A stretch of DNA of 64,000 bases, taken from the NCBI RefSeq assembly GCF_000280055.1, contig NZ_ALAB01000027.1:62001-126000 (forward strand), read 5' to 3'. The translations under genes and the position numbers were made by a program. This document shows positions 17,711-27,162 of the stretch, one piece after another. This stretch comes from Alishewanella aestuarii B11 (GTDB lineage Bacteria > Pseudomonadota > Gammaproteobacteria > Enterobacterales > Alteromonadaceae). Under the pieces are notes generated by a model. It did not search any database and was not told the DNA's origin. It saw only the letters and a program-made list of their open reading frames with translations. Position 1 is the stretch's first letter. The number at the start of each line of letters is the position of its first letter.

Positions 17711-19176
17711 TAGACTACTCCGCGCGCCACTGGATGTTCGGATACCAGGGTCGTCAGTTGTTGATAGGCCGCAGTTACGGCCTGGATAAAGGTATTTTGC
17801 TTTGGTAGCTCAGTGCCGAACACGGCTTCAATCGCCAGAAACTGGGCGACATCATGCTGCGCATCACCATTACAGACTGAGGCTGCCGCAGTCAGGCTGC
17901 TGGCTAAGGGGTCGACCAGCGGCTGACCTTCTGCCAGCCGGCGGCGGATAAATAAGAACCAGGCTGCCAGACAAAAGCTCAGTTTGCTGATGCTGCGCCC
18001 GGCCGCCAGGTTATCGCGGATCACCGGCAGAATACGCATCGGCATTTTCTGCGACCCATCCCAGGCAATTTGCGCCAGCAGATGGCGGATTGCCGGGTTT
18101 TCAAAGCGGGCAAAAATCGCCTGACTATACTGCTGAATATCCAGCTCAGCCGGTGCGGTAAAAGATGGCATAATTTCCTGCTGCACCATCTGTTGCAGTA
18201 AATTCACCAGCGTTTTATCTTGCATGGCGTCATACACGGTTTCATACCCCAGCAGATAACCGATATAGGCCAGCGTCGAGTGCGGGGCATTTAATAACCG
18301 TAACTTGGCTTTTTCAAAGGCGCTGACATCGGCGGCATAGATCACCCCGGCTTGCTGCCAGGCTGGCCGCTCTGCCGGTAAAATATCTTCAATCACCCAC
18401 TGCACAAAGGCTTCGCGTTTAATCGGCCAGTTGTCGTTAACGCCCAGTACCCCCGCGACCTGAGCGCGCAGCGCAGCGTCGGTTGCCGGCGTAATACTGT
18501 CGACCATGGTACAGGGGCTGATCAGTTGCTGCTCCAGCCAGTTGGCCAGGGCCGGCGCCTTTTGCGCCGCAAAGCCAATCAGTGCCTTGCGTAGCTTATG
18601 ACCGTTATCGGTCAGGTTATCGCAACTGAGTACGCAAAAAGGCGCCACATTCTTGGCATAGCGTGCTGCTAAGGCGGCAACCAGCAAGCCGATAGCGGTG
18701 ACTGCCGTTTGGCCGCTGCTCAGATCCTGCTGAATTTGCGGATGCTGTAAATCCAGTTCGCCCTGCGCATTCAGGCAATAGCCTTTTTCGGTAATCGTCA
18801 GGGTGACATAACGGGTCGCCGCATCGCTGAGTCGTGCCAGTACACTCTGATACTGCTCACTGGCAATCAGCACTTCCTGCACACTGCCAATCACCTGATA
18901 ACGGGTGTCGCTATCCAGTACTGCCAGCGTATAGAGCCCGTCCTGCGGAGTCAGCGCCTGACTGACATCCGGCGAGCGCATCGAGACCGCACTGATCGCC
19001 CAGTCACCACCGTGCTGCAGTGCCAAGTCAGTGTAATAGGCCTGATGGCCGCGGAAAAACGCGCCGGGCCCCAGATGCACTATGCCGATACCGGGTTGCT
19101 GTGGTGCCAGCCGGTAGGCGGGCAGTGGCAGTTTGCCGGCCAAACTGGCAAGAGTGTTATTGCTTAATAATGTCAT
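17710..19176 (-). CDS. Mannitol dehydrogenase-family uronate reductase, UxuB-like
   Basis: This is a 488-residue NAD-dependent polyol dehydrogenase. It has HLGPGAFFRGHQAYYTD near the N-terminus and the catalytic Lys...Asn..His set in KLRLLNAPHS. The sequence, including TEKGYC, SCDNL..NGH, CTMVD.I.P and WVIED, resembles E. coli fructuronate reductase UxuB more than tagaturonate reductase UxaB, as I recall both. Yet the neighbours are uxaC and uxaA (altronate dehydratase), and no mannonate dehydratase is in the window. It may therefore reduce tagaturonate to altronate, fructuronate to mannonate, or both. I chose the start at 19176 because it matches the family N-terminus and has AGG upstream; a longer frame opens at 19233. 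Confidence 0.82.
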   Translation of the reverse strand: MTLLSNNTLASLAGKLPLPAYRLAPQQPGIGIVHLGPGAFFRGHQAYYTDLALQHGGDWAISAVSMRSPDVSQALTPQDGLYTLAVLDSDTRYQVIGSVQEVLIASEQYQSVLARLSDAATRYVTLTITEKGYCLNAQGELDLQHPQIQQDLSSGQTAVTAIGLLVAALAARYAKNVAPFCVLSCDNLTDNGHKLRKALIGFAAQKAPALANWLEQQLISPCTMVDSITPATDAALRAQVAGVLGVNDNWPIKREAFVQWVIEDILPAERPAWQQAGVIYAADVSAFEKAKLRLLNAPHSTLAYIGYLLGYETVYDAMQDKTLVNLLQQMVQQEIMPSFTAPAELDIQQYSQAIFARFENPAIRHLLAQIAWDGSQKMPMRILPVIRDNLAAGRSISKLSFCLAAWFLFIRRRLAEGQPLVDPLASSLTAAASVCNGDAQHDVAQFLAIEAVFGTELPKQNTFIQAVTAAYQQLTTLVSEHPVARGVV

Positions 19177-19258
19177 AGTTTGCCTGCTGTTCGCGTTAAG
19201 CCTGATGACGGTATGCCGGCAAGTGCCTGCCACCGTCCCCCTGAGTTAGGCGGTGCTA

Positions 19259-20683
19259 TTACTTCAGCTGATAAGCCTGTTTCACCAGGCCGTAAGTCAG
19301 CTGGTAGGCCAACTCGGCGGCTTCTGCTTCGGTCAGGCGGTGCTCGGCCACTAAACCGGCCAGGAAGCGACAGTCAATACGCCGCGCCACATCATGCCGG
19401 GCCGGGATCGAGAAGAAAGCCCGGGTATCGTCATTAAAACCGACAGTGTTATAGAAACCAGCCGTTTCGGTAACCTGATGCCGGAAGCGCAGCATGCCCT
19501 CCGGGCTATCATGGAACCACCAGGCCGGGCCCAGCTTTAACGCCGGATAATGGCCAGCCAATGGCGCCAGCTCGCGGGCATAGGTGGTTTCATCCAGCGT
19601 AAACAGAATGATGTTTAAGCTGGCTTCGTTGCCATATTTTTGCAGCAGTGGTTTCAGGTTACTGACAAACTCGGTCGGACTTGGAATATCAGCGCCTTTA
19701 TCAGGCCCAAAACGCTCAAAGATCACCTGATTATGGTTACGGTGCGCGCCGGGATGAATTTGCATCGTCATGCCATCTTCCAGGCTCATGCCGGCCATCT
19801 CGGTTAGCATCTGGCCACGGAATAACTCGGTTTCTGCAGGCGTTGCAGTACCGGCCAGACAACGCTGAAACAAGGCTTCGGCCTCACTTGGCGGTAAATC
19901 AGCGGTAATAGCCGACGGATGACCATGGTCGGTTGCCGTCGCGCCATGTTCACGGAAAAAAGCCCGTCTTTTTCGCAGTGCCGCCAGATAACCCGGCCAG
20001 CTTTGCGTATCTTCGCCGGTTAATTGCCCCAGTTTGGCGACGTTAGCGGCAAAATCCGCACGATCCGCATCGACCACATCGTCCGGCCGGAAGGTGGTAA
20101 TCACTTTATGCTCATAGCCGGTGCCTTTTAGTTTGGCATGGTGGCGCAGGTCATTCAGTGCCCCTTCGGTGGTGGCAATCAGCTCGATATTAAAGCGATC
20201 CAGTAAGGCGCGCGGCTTAAATTCCGGCTTTACCAACTGGGCATTGATACTGTCGTAGTAGTGATCGGCGGTCTCTTCGCTCAGCGCGACCTTGAGGCCA
20301 AACACATCGTGAAACACGCTGTCCAGCCAGATCCGCGATGGCGTGCCGCGAAACAGATAATAGTGCTTGGCAAAAATACGGAAGATTTTACGGTAATCCG
20401 TTTCTACCGCCACGCCGTCCTTACGCCGGATCCCCAACTCTTCCAGTTTGATCCCCTGGCTATACAGCATGCGGAACACATAGTGATCCGGCAGCAGCAG
20501 CAAGGTTGTGGCGTTATCAAAGTTGGCATCGTCGGCAAACCAACGCGGATCAGTATGACCATGCGGGCTGACAATAGGCAGATCCTTGATTTGCTGATAC
20601 AGCCGGCGGGCAATATCGCGTACCAGCGGATCGGATGGGAATAAGCGGTCCGGATGTAAGGTTAAAGGCGTGGTCTGAGCCAT
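19259..20683 (-). CDS. uxaC: Uronate (glucuronate/galacturonate) isomerase
   Basis: This 474-residue enzyme isomerises D-galacturonate to D-tagaturonate and D-glucuronate to D-fructuronate. It belongs to the amidohydrolase-like UxaC family, shown by SPHGHTDPRWFADD near residue 40 and by the C-terminal GFNDDTRAFFSIPARHDVARR. I chose the start at 20683 because AGGAT lies just upstream and the N-terminus then aligns with the family; an upstream frame opens at 20728. It follows uxaA by 48 bases. Confidence 0.93.
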   Translation of the reverse strand: MAQTTPLTLHPDRLFPSDPLVRDIARRLYQQIKDLPIVSPHGHTDPRWFADDANFDNATTLLLLPDHYVFRMLYSQGIKLEELGIRRKDGVAVETDYRKIFRIFAKHYYLFRGTPSRIWLDSVFHDVFGLKVALSEETADHYYDSINAQLVKPEFKPRALLDRFNIELIATTEGALNDLRHHAKLKGTGYEHKVITTFRPDDVVDADRADFAANVAKLGQLTGEDTQSWPGYLAALRKRRAFFREHGATATDHGHPSAITADLPPSEAEALFQRCLAGTATPAETELFRGQMLTEMAGMSLEDGMTMQIHPGAHRNHNQVIFERFGPDKGADIPSPTEFVSNLKPLLQKYGNEASLNIILFTLDETTYARELAPLAGHYPALKLGPAWWFHDSPEGMLRFRHQVTETAGFYNTVGFNDDTRAFFSIPARHDVARRIDCRFLAGLVAEHRLTEAEAAELAYQLTYGLVKQAYQLK

Positions 20684-20731
20684 AATTAAGATCCTGTAAG
20701 CATACTGACTGCGGCCTGGCCGCAGCATAGG

Positions 20732-22300
20732 TTAAAGCGTGACACCGTTCTTCCAGATAGCGATTTCACGGTTGTCAGAAATTTCGTTGCGGGTGCGCTC
20801 GCCCGAGGCCACCGCCAGCAAATAACGGAAAAATTGCCCGGTAAACTGCTGCGCATCCTGCCCGACCTGCAACAACTGGCCGGCGTCATAGTCAATCCAT
20901 TGCGGCTTACGCGCCGCCAGATTGGAATTCGATGCGATCTTGACGGTGGGTGCCGGGAAGCCCAGCGGTGTGCCACGACCGGTAGTAAACAGCAGTAAGG
21001 TGGCACCGGCTGCCGTTAGCGCCGTCGAGGACACCGCATCATTGCCCGGCCCTTCCAGCAAGGTCAGACCGGCGGCATGCGCTTGTTCGCCGTAACGGAT
21101 AATTTGCTGCACCACGGCAGAGCCGCCTTTTTGAATGGCACCCAGCGACTTTTCTTCCAGCGTGGTCAGGCCGCCGTCTTTATTACCCGGGCTCGGGTTT
21201 TCATACACCGGTTGCTGGTTGTCGATAAAGTACTGTTTAAAGTCATTAACCAGCGTGACCAGATCGGTAAACACCTGCTGATTGGCGGCACGGGCCATAA
21301 ACACCTGCTCGGCGCCAAACATTTCCGGCGTTTCGGTCAGCACCACCTTGCCACCGGCCGCGGCCAGCAAATCGGCGGTACGTCCTACCAGGGCGTTAGC
21401 TGTCAGGCCGCTAAAACCATCTGAACCACCGCATTTCATGCCCAGCACCAGATCTGATACCGGACAGGCCGAGCGCTGGTCGTTGGCCATTAGCTGTAAT
21501 AACTCCCCCACTGCAGCCAGGCCCTGCTCCACTTCATCTTCAACCTGCTGGGCATTAAAGGCGCGGATGCGGCTGCTATCAACACCGGGGCAGGCTTGCA
21601 ACAGCCTGGCTAACTGATTGTTCTCGCAGCCCAGTCCCAGGATCAGCACCGCACCGGCGTTTGGATGTTGGATCAGGCCGGCCAGTAACTGGCGGGTATG
21701 ATCAAGATCATCGCCCAGTTGCGAGCAACCAAAAGGATGGGTGAAAGCATGAATACCGTCGATATTATTAAGGGCTAACAGATCGGCATAGTGCTGACGC
21801 GCCTGCTCGGCGACCCGCATTGCCGCCCGGTTGACACAGCCCACCGTATTGATGATCCACAGCTCATTGCGGGTACCCACCTTGCCGTTGCTGCGCCGGT
21901 AACCCTGAAAACTTTGTGGCAAGTCAGCCGGAAAACGCAGCACCGGTGCCTGACAGCCGGCATAGCTGTATTCAATGGTGCCGCTCAGTGCTGTCGCCAG
22001 ATTGTGCGAGTGCACATGCTCACCAGCAGCAATCGGCTGAGTGGTACGGCCAATCGCAAAACCGTATTTCAGCACCGGCTCACCGGCCGCAATTGCCGTC
22101 AGCGCCAGCTTATGCCCAGCCGGTACTGCGGTTTGCGCGCTAAGATGTGAAAACGGCGCCGGTAACGGCTCGCCCGCCTGCAGCGCTTGCAACGCCACCA
22201 GCACATTATCGCGCTGGTGCACCTGCAATACCGCCAGCTGGGCTGCACTGCTTTGTTCCGGTAAACGGATACTGCATCCGGCTTGCTGCTCTGTTATCAT
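20732..22300 (-). CDS. uxaA: Altronate dehydratase
   Basis: This 522-residue enzyme dehydrates D-altronate to 2-keto-3-deoxygluconate. The N-terminal SAF-type domain (about 20-105) has YGFAIGRTTQPIAAGEHVHSHN, and the large catalytic domain holds VGTRNELWIINTVGCVN and MKCGGSDGFSGLTANALVG. Length is a little above the E. coli enzyme. A single LacI-type operator lies 27-43 bases upstream, so it may be an internal regulated start in the polygalacturonase-to-kdgK unit. Confidence 0.94.
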   Translation of the reverse strand: MITEQQAGCSIRLPEQSSAAQLAVLQVHQRDNVLVALQALQAGEPLPAPFSHLSAQTAVPAGHKLALTAIAAGEPVLKYGFAIGRTTQPIAAGEHVHSHNLATALSGTIEYSYAGCQAPVLRFPADLPQSFQGYRRSNGKVGTRNELWIINTVGCVNRAAMRVAEQARQHYADLLALNNIDGIHAFTHPFGCSQLGDDLDHTRQLLAGLIQHPNAGAVLILGLGCENNQLARLLQACPGVDSSRIRAFNAQQVEDEVEQGLAAVGELLQLMANDQRSACPVSDLVLGMKCGGSDGFSGLTANALVGRTADLLAAAGGKVVLTETPEMFGAEQVFMARAANQQVFTDLVTLVNDFKQYFIDNQQPVYENPSPGNKDGGLTTLEEKSLGAIQKGGSAVVQQIIRYGEQAHAAGLTLLEGPGNDAVSSTALTAAGATLLLFTTGRGTPLGFPAPTVKIASNSNLAARKPQWIDYDAGQLLQVGQDAQQFTGQFFRYLLAVASGERTRNEISDNREIAIWKNGVTL

Positions 22301-22326
22301 CTGTTGTTACCTGTGTTGCGCCAACC

Positions 22327-22343
22327 TTGTCTAGCGGTGGCAA
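22327..22343. promoter_or_regulatory. LacI-type operator upstream of uxaA
   Basis: TTGTCTAGCGGTGGCAA differs by one base from the reverse complement of the distal operator at 30658-30674, and contains the GGTGGCAA half found in the other sites. It is a single copy, between the polygalacturonase stop and the uxaA start. Confidence 0.65.
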
Positions 22344-22356
22344 TAAAAACAAAAAA

Positions 22357-23802
22357 TTAAATGCTAATCGCCTTGCCGTTCAGGCTGACGTCTAACTGAT
22401 CAATACCAGCAATGTTTTCCAGCACGCCCAGCGCTGCTGTGTTGTTAAACTGCACATGATGCAGGGTAACGCCGCTGATTGGCGCCCGTTCGAAGCCGCG
22501 CAGCTCAAAAGCCCGCTGCGCCTTTTGCACTGTCAGATTACTGATATGTAAATTATTAACTTGTGGCATAAAGTTGCCGGCATCGCCCTCTTCGTAGAAG
22601 AAGTTAATCACGATAGCGTCGCGCACTTCACCAATCTCGATATCCCGGATATAGACATTTTCAATCAGGCCACCACGGACCGAGTTGGTTTTGATTCGGA
22701 TACCACGCGCCAGATTAGGGCTGCTCATCCGGCAGCGGCGGGCAAAGATATTACGGGCACCGCCGGAGATCTCACTGCCCATCACCACCCCGCCATGACC
22801 GGCACGCATAATACAATCCTGGATCACGACGTTTTGTACCGGTGTTGCCAGACGACGGCCATCATTGTTGCGACCGGATTTCAGCGCGATACAGTCATCG
22901 CCGGTATCAAACAGGCAGTTTTCAATCAGCACTCTGTTGCAGGACTCCGGGTTACAGCCATCCGAGTTCGGCCCATAACTGATGCAATTGACATTACGCA
23001 CTATCACATCTTCCGATAACACCGGATTAATTAACCAGAACGGCGAATTACGGATGGTAACGCCTTCAATCAATACCCGCTTACAGCCATAGGGTTGAAT
23101 AAAAGGTGGGCGTAAAAAGTTTTCGTTAAACACCCGCTCACTAACCGGTACGCCGCGTTCGGCCATCTCAAACAGCGGTGAGCGGGTTTTCACTTGGTCA
23201 ACACTGGCATCGTAATCCCAATTTCGGCGTTCCCAATCGCCTTTCCACGGCCACCAGGCGTCTACCGCACCATTACCTTCAAGGATGCCATTGCCGGTCA
23301 GCGCTATATTTTCTTGCTGATAGGCATAGATCAGTGGTGAATAGCCCATTAACTCTACACCTTCCCAACGGGTCATCACATAAGGCAGGTAATGTTTGCG
23401 ATCGGTATAGAACGACAGCACAGTGTCATCAGCCAGATGTAAATTGACGTTCGATTTCAGATGAATCGCACCGGTTTCAAAACGGCCGCCCGGGATCAGT
23501 ACCCGGCCACCGCCGGCAGCGGCACAGGCGGCAATAGCCGCGGCAATGGCGGCCGTATTATCAAAGCCGGCTTTGGCTGCAGCGCCAAAATCAGTAATTG
23601 AGAAGCTGCGATCCGGAAACTTAACCGGCTTGATGGCGGCGATAATCTGATCGGCCTGCTGCCACTGCCGCAAGTCGTCGGCGTCTTTGGCACTAACAGG
23701 CAGTGGCGTAACGCTCTGGCAACCACTGACGCTTAACAGACCAAGACTGGCCGAGGCGGCGGTAAAAAGTTTCAGGCTGTTACGTTTCTTCAGATCTGTC
23801 AT
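22357..23802 (-). CDS. Polygalacturonase (GH28), lipoprotein
   Basis: This 481-residue glycoside hydrolase cleaves alpha-1,4-galacturonosyl links. The GH28 signature set is complete: GPNSDGCNP, DTGDDCIALKSG (catalytic Asp pair), AGHGGVVMGSE and RGIRIKTN. The right-handed beta-helix is suggested by repeated NV.I/VI.N stretches. The N-terminus MTDLKKRNSLKLF, then LSVSGC, is a lipoprotein signal, so the enzyme probably sits in the periplasm or on the outer membrane and trims imported oligogalacturonides. I chose the start at 23802 because AAAGGA is upstream; a longer frame opens at 23835. Two operators overlap its promoter. Confidence 0.93.
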   Translation of the reverse strand: MTDLKKRNSLKLFTAASASLGLLSVSGCQSVTPLPVSAKDADDLRQWQQADQIIAAIKPVKFPDRSFSITDFGAAAKAGFDNTAAIAAAIAACAAAGGGRVLIPGGRFETGAIHLKSNVNLHLADDTVLSFYTDRKHYLPYVMTRWEGVELMGYSPLIYAYQQENIALTGNGILEGNGAVDAWWPWKGDWERRNWDYDASVDQVKTRSPLFEMAERGVPVSERVFNENFLRPPFIQPYGCKRVLIEGVTIRNSPFWLINPVLSEDVIVRNVNCISYGPNSDGCNPESCNRVLIENCLFDTGDDCIALKSGRNNDGRRLATPVQNVVIQDCIMRAGHGGVVMGSEISGGARNIFARRCRMSSPNLARGIRIKTNSVRGGLIENVYIRDIEIGEVRDAIVINFFYEEGDAGNFMPQVNNLHISNLTVQKAQRAFELRGFERAPISGVTLHHVQFNNTAALGVLENIAGIDQLDVSLNGKAISI

Positions 23803-23886
23803 CTTGTATCCTTTGTTGTTGGCAACAGGGAACAATACCTACTGCGTACGTCGAGGCAGTCGCTCGACAATTACCGGGGTCTGGTT

Positions 23887-23892
23887 GTTATA
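23887..23892 (-). promoter_or_regulatory. Probable -10 element of the polygalacturonase-uxaA operon
   Basis: TATAAC on the minus strand lies 19 bases downstream of TTGCCA, which is both a fair -35 and the left arm of the proximal operator. A bound repressor would cover the -35. The spacing is longer than ideal. Confidence 0.45.
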
Positions 23893-23901
23893 ATAACCAA
23901 T

Positions 23902-23917
23902 TTGCCACCGGTGGCAA
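23902..23917. promoter_or_regulatory. LacI-type operator, proximal copy (polygalacturonase)
   Basis: TTGCCACCGGTGGCAA is a perfect 16-bp palindrome with central CG, typical of LacI-family sites. It lies between the lacI-family gene and the polygalacturonase gene. Confidence 0.85.
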
Positions 23918-23934
23918 GCATTTCACTAAAAAAA

Positions 23935-23950
23935 TTGCCACCGTTGGCAA
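23935..23950. promoter_or_regulatory. LacI-type operator, distal copy (polygalacturonase)
   Basis: TTGCCACCGTTGGCAA is a palindrome with one mismatch, centred exactly 33 bp from the proximal copy. That is about three helical turns, so both sites face the same side of the DNA. Confidence 0.82.
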
Positions 23951-23971
23951 CTTTTTTAGTGCTACGCCAAA

Positions 23972-25057
23972 TCAACTCCGGCGACCAGCCACCAGCGCTG
24001 CCGCATTGTTAGCGACAACCGCCGTTTTACATGGGCCGGTTGACTCCCGCACCACCAGGGTTGGCGCCACCTTGGCTGCCACATTTAATGCCGCTTTATG
24101 GTTTTGTTCGATCGACATAATCATCTTCGTCGTCGCCAACAGCGCCATTTGTCGCACCGGGCGGCGAATAGTTGTCAGCGCCGGAGTTACCCGCGACGCC
24201 AGCATATTGTCATCGAAACCGGCTACCGACAGCTCATCCGGTACCTTGATGCCAAGGCTATACGCCACCTTTAATACGCCGGCTGCCATCTGGTCATTAT
24301 TGGCGAAAATCGCGGTCGGGCGCTCGTCGCGCTGCAATAACTGCCGGGCACATTCGATGCCGGTTTCAAAGCTGTTATTGCCCTCCAGGATCATCTGCGG
24401 TGGGATCTTTACCCCATAGGCTGACAAGCCAAGCTGAAATCCTTCCATCCGCTCAGTCGAGGATTTATAACGCTGCGGACCACTGATAAAGGCAATCTTC
24501 TCATGGCCCAGCTGCGCAAAATAGCGCGCCATTTCGGCCGCAGCCGCGCGGTCGTCCGACACCACGATATGCTCCTGACTATCCAGTGCCACTGAGCTAA
24601 GCCGGACATAGGGGCTGCCAGACTCTTTTAACGCGCTGGCCAGGGTTTCCGACTCTGATACCGGCGGCAATACGATCACCCCGTCCAGCTTGGAGCGGCG
24701 CATAAAACGCAGACAATCATTGACCAGGGTTTCACTCTGATAACGGCAGGGATGCACGACCAGCTCATAGCCAAGCGTCGAACACACCTCCAGCACGCCG
24801 CGCTGTACATCATCCAGATACAGGGCGTCCGGGTTATCATAAATCAGCCCCAGCAAATAAGAGCGGCTGGATGCCAGGCCACGCGCCTGGGCGTTGGGGG
24901 CATACTTCAGCTCGTTAATCACCTTCTCAACTTTTAAGCGGGTACTCTCCCCCACGCTCAGTGAGCCATTGATCACTCTTGAGACGGTGCGTTTCGACAC
25001 ACCGGCGATCCGGGCGACATCATTGATGGTTGACTGTTTCTGCATAAGGTTACTCAT
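23972..25057 (-). CDS. LacI-family transcriptional regulator of the pectin locus
   Basis: This is a 361-residue regulator. An N-terminal helix-turn-helix (about 10-30; STINDVARIAGVSKRTVSRV) and hinge (NAQARGLASSRS) are followed by a periplasmic-binding-protein-like effector domain ending in TTIRRPVRQMA. It sits directly upstream of two operators and 13 bases after iclR. Its likely targets are the TTGCCACCGGTGGCAA sites before the polygalacturonase, uxaA and TonB receptor genes. The effector may be a galacturonate or KDG-type intermediate, which the sequence does not tell. An inner Met at residue 5 is a possible alternative start. Confidence 0.88.
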   Translation of the reverse strand: MSNLMQKQSTINDVARIAGVSKRTVSRVINGSLSVGESTRLKVEKVINELKYAPNAQARGLASSRSYLLGLIYDNPDALYLDDVQRGVLEVCSTLGYELVVHPCRYQSETLVNDCLRFMRRSKLDGVIVLPPVSESETLASALKESGSPYVRLSSVALDSQEHIVVSDDRAAAAEMARYFAQLGHEKIAFISGPQRYKSSTERMEGFQLGLSAYGVKIPPQMILEGNNSFETGIECARQLLQRDERPTAIFANNDQMAAGVLKVAYSLGIKVPDELSVAGFDDNMLASRVTPALTTIRRPVRQMALLATTKMIMSIEQNHKAALNVAAKVAPTLVVRESTGPCKTAVVANNAAALVAGRRS

Positions 25058-25070
25058 CTCGCATTCCGGA

Positions 25071-25847
25071 TTATTTCTGATTGGCAGCCAGTTGTGGCCG
25101 GTATACGGTTAATCCAATATCGATAGCCGCTTTTTTCACTTTCGCCGCAACCTCAGTAATATTTTGTCGCGGGAACATGCTGGCCGGCGCCGTTACCGAC
25201 ACCGCTGCGACGACTATACCGCGTTCATCGCGGATCGGGGCCGCTAAGCAGCGCACATCCGGATGATACTCTAAATCATCCGTTGCATAACCCCGGCCTA
25301 ATATGCGTTGCAATTCTAACCTAAGTTCAGGGCAACTCACGATACTTTGTGGTGTTTGGGCGCGAAACAGGCCCTGAGCCGCCAGCTCAGGCAGCGCATC
25401 AAAATGTAAAAACGCCAGAAACAGCTTACCTGCTGCCGAGCAATTAAAATAAGCCAGCGTGCCCGGCCTTGCTGCCAGCCGCAGTGGGTTTGGGCAATCA
25501 CAGACCTCAGTGATCAGTGCCCCCTCGGCATGCGGCAGCACCAATTGCACACTCATGCCGGTGGCCAGTGTCAGGCGCTGCAAGAAAGGTAAGGCTTCAC
25601 GGCTCAGTTTAGAAGTACTCACCAGCTGGCAGCTCATCTTAAACAGCGCCGCGCCTACCAGATAGCGCTTACCGTGTTTTTCCAGCAAGTGCTGCTGACA
25701 CAGCGTCTGTAAAATGCGAAAGGTGGTCGTGCGTGGCACCGCCAGCCGTTGCTCCAGCTCGGTTAAGCTTAAGCCTTGCTCCGATTCAGCCACCAGGGCC
25801 AATACCCGGCAGGCATTAGCCAGATTAGGGATCACATAACTACCCAT
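25071..25847 (-). CDS. IclR-family transcriptional regulator, KdgR-like
   Basis: This 258-residue regulator has an N-terminal winged helix (about 1-75; SLTELEQRLAVPRTTTFRILQTL) and a C-terminal IclR effector domain (RDERGIVVAAVSVTAPA). IclR regulators of pectin loci (KdgR) respond to KDG, and its position 19 bases behind the TRAP transporter genes suggests the same. I chose the start at 25847 because of AAGGAG upstream; a longer frame opens at 25877. A possible binding site is the inverted repeat in front of kduD. Confidence 0.88.
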   Translation of the reverse strand: MGSYVIPNLANACRVLALVAESEQGLSLTELEQRLAVPRTTTFRILQTLCQQHLLEKHGKRYLVGAALFKMSCQLVSTSKLSREALPFLQRLTLATGMSVQLVLPHAEGALITEVCDCPNPLRLAARPGTLAYFNCSAAGKLFLAFLHFDALPELAAQGLFRAQTPQSIVSCPELRLELQRILGRGYATDDLEYHPDVRCLAAPIRDERGIVVAAVSVTAPASMFPRQNITEVAAKVKKAAIDIGLTVYRPQLAANQK

Positions 25848-25866
25848 CGCATTGCTCCTTGGTGTT

Positions 25867-27162
25867 TTACAACCCAAACAGGGCCGGTAAAAACTCGCTG
25901 ATCGCCGGAATATAGGTTACCAGCATCAGTACCACAAACATCGCCAGATACAGCGGCAACATCGGCCGGATAATTTCTTCAATCCGGGTTTTGGCAATGG
26001 CGCAGCTGACAAAGAGCACACTGCCAACCGGCGGCGATACCAGACCAATCGACAGATTCAACACCATCATAATGCCAAAATGCAGCGGGCTCATACCCAG
26101 CTCAACCGCCACCGGTAAAAAGATTGGGGTAAAGATCAACACCGCCGGCGTCATATCCATAAAGGCACCGACAATCAATAAAATCAGATTAATCATCAGC
26201 AGGATCAACAAAGGGTTCTCGCTGATGGTCAGCATCGCCGCACTGATGGTTTGCGGAATTTGCTCATAAGACAAAATCCACGACATCGCCGACGAGGTCG
26301 CAATTAACGCCAGCACTATGGCCGTGGTTTCGGCCGCTTTCATCAAAATACCCGACAGCTCACTGACTTTCACTTCACGGTACAGGCCAACAGCGAGAAT
26401 CAACGAATAGATCACGGCGATGGCGCCAGCCTCAGTGGCGGTAAAAATGCCACCGATAATGCCGCCAATCACCAGGAAAATCATAAACAGACTGGGTAAG
26501 GCAGCCGCCACTTTCTGCGCCACTAATTTCAGCGGCAAACGGGCACCGACCGGATAGCCTTTTAACTTTGCATAGCCGGCACAAACCAGCATCAGCGACA
26601 CGCCGAGCAAAATGCCGGGTAAATAGCCGGCCACAAAGAGCGCGGCAATCGATACCCCGCCACTGGCAATGGCATAGACAATCAGAATATTGCTCGGTGG
26701 AATTAACATGCCGGTGGTTGCCGCAGAAGCGGTTACAGCGGCACTGAAGTTAACGTCATAACCCTGCTTTTTCATCTCTGGCAGCATAAAGCTGCCGATA
26801 GCCGAAGTGGCGGCTACCGCTGAGCCGGAGATGGCACCAAAGAACATACAGGACACCACATTAACCAGTGCCAGGCCGCCCGGCAACATGCCGATCAGTG
26901 CCATGGCGCATTCAATCAGCCGCTTGGCAATGCCGCCGCGCCCCATAATCAAACCGGACAAAATAAAAAACGGGATCGCCAGTAACGCAAAGCTGTTAAT
27001 CCCACCGGCCATCCGCTGCGCCATCGTCGTGACCGCCGGCATAAAGTCGATACTGATCAACATGGTGGCCAGCGTTGCCAACCCGATACAGAACGAAATA
27101 GGGACATTGAGCAGTAGCAGTGAGAAAAAGACCAGCAACAGAACCAGAATTGAGATTTCCAT
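25867..27162 (-). CDS. TRAP transporter large permease (DctM family)
   Basis: This 431-residue integral membrane protein has about a dozen hydrophobic segments. It forms the channel of a sodium-driven TRAP importer, with the small permease and binding protein encoded just upstream. Family features include GLVSPPVGSVLFVSCAIA near the C-terminus and LIPPSNILIVYAIASGG in the middle. Its ATG overlaps the stop of the small permease (TAATG). A longer frame opens at 27222 but lacks the typical hydrophobic start. The substrate is probably a uronate or unsaturated uronide, inferred from neighbours. Confidence 0.92.
   Translation of the reverse strand: MEISILVLLLVFFSLLLLNVPISFCIGLATLATMLISIDFMPAVTTMAQRMAGGINSFALLAIPFFILSGLIMGRGGIAKRLIECAMALIGMLPGGLALVNVVSCMFFGAISGSAVAATSAIGSFMLPEMKKQGYDVNFSAAVTASAATTGMLIPPSNILIVYAIASGGVSIAALFVAGYLPGILLGVSLMLVCAGYAKLKGYPVGARLPLKLVAQKVAAALPSLFMIFLVIGGIIGGIFTATEAGAIAVIYSLILAVGLYREVKVSELSGILMKAAETTAIVLALIATSSAMSWILSYEQIPQTISAAMLTISENPLLILLMINLILLIVGAFMDMTPAVLIFTPIFLPVAVELGMSPLHFGIMMVLNLSIGLVSPPVGSVLFVSCAIAKTRIEEIIRPMLPLYLAMFVVLMLVTYIPAISEFLPALFGL

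Noticed and set aside
23813..23828. A further LacI-type operator half (GTTGGCAA) close to the polygalacturonase start
   Set aside because: Only one half matches; the opposite arm is missing.
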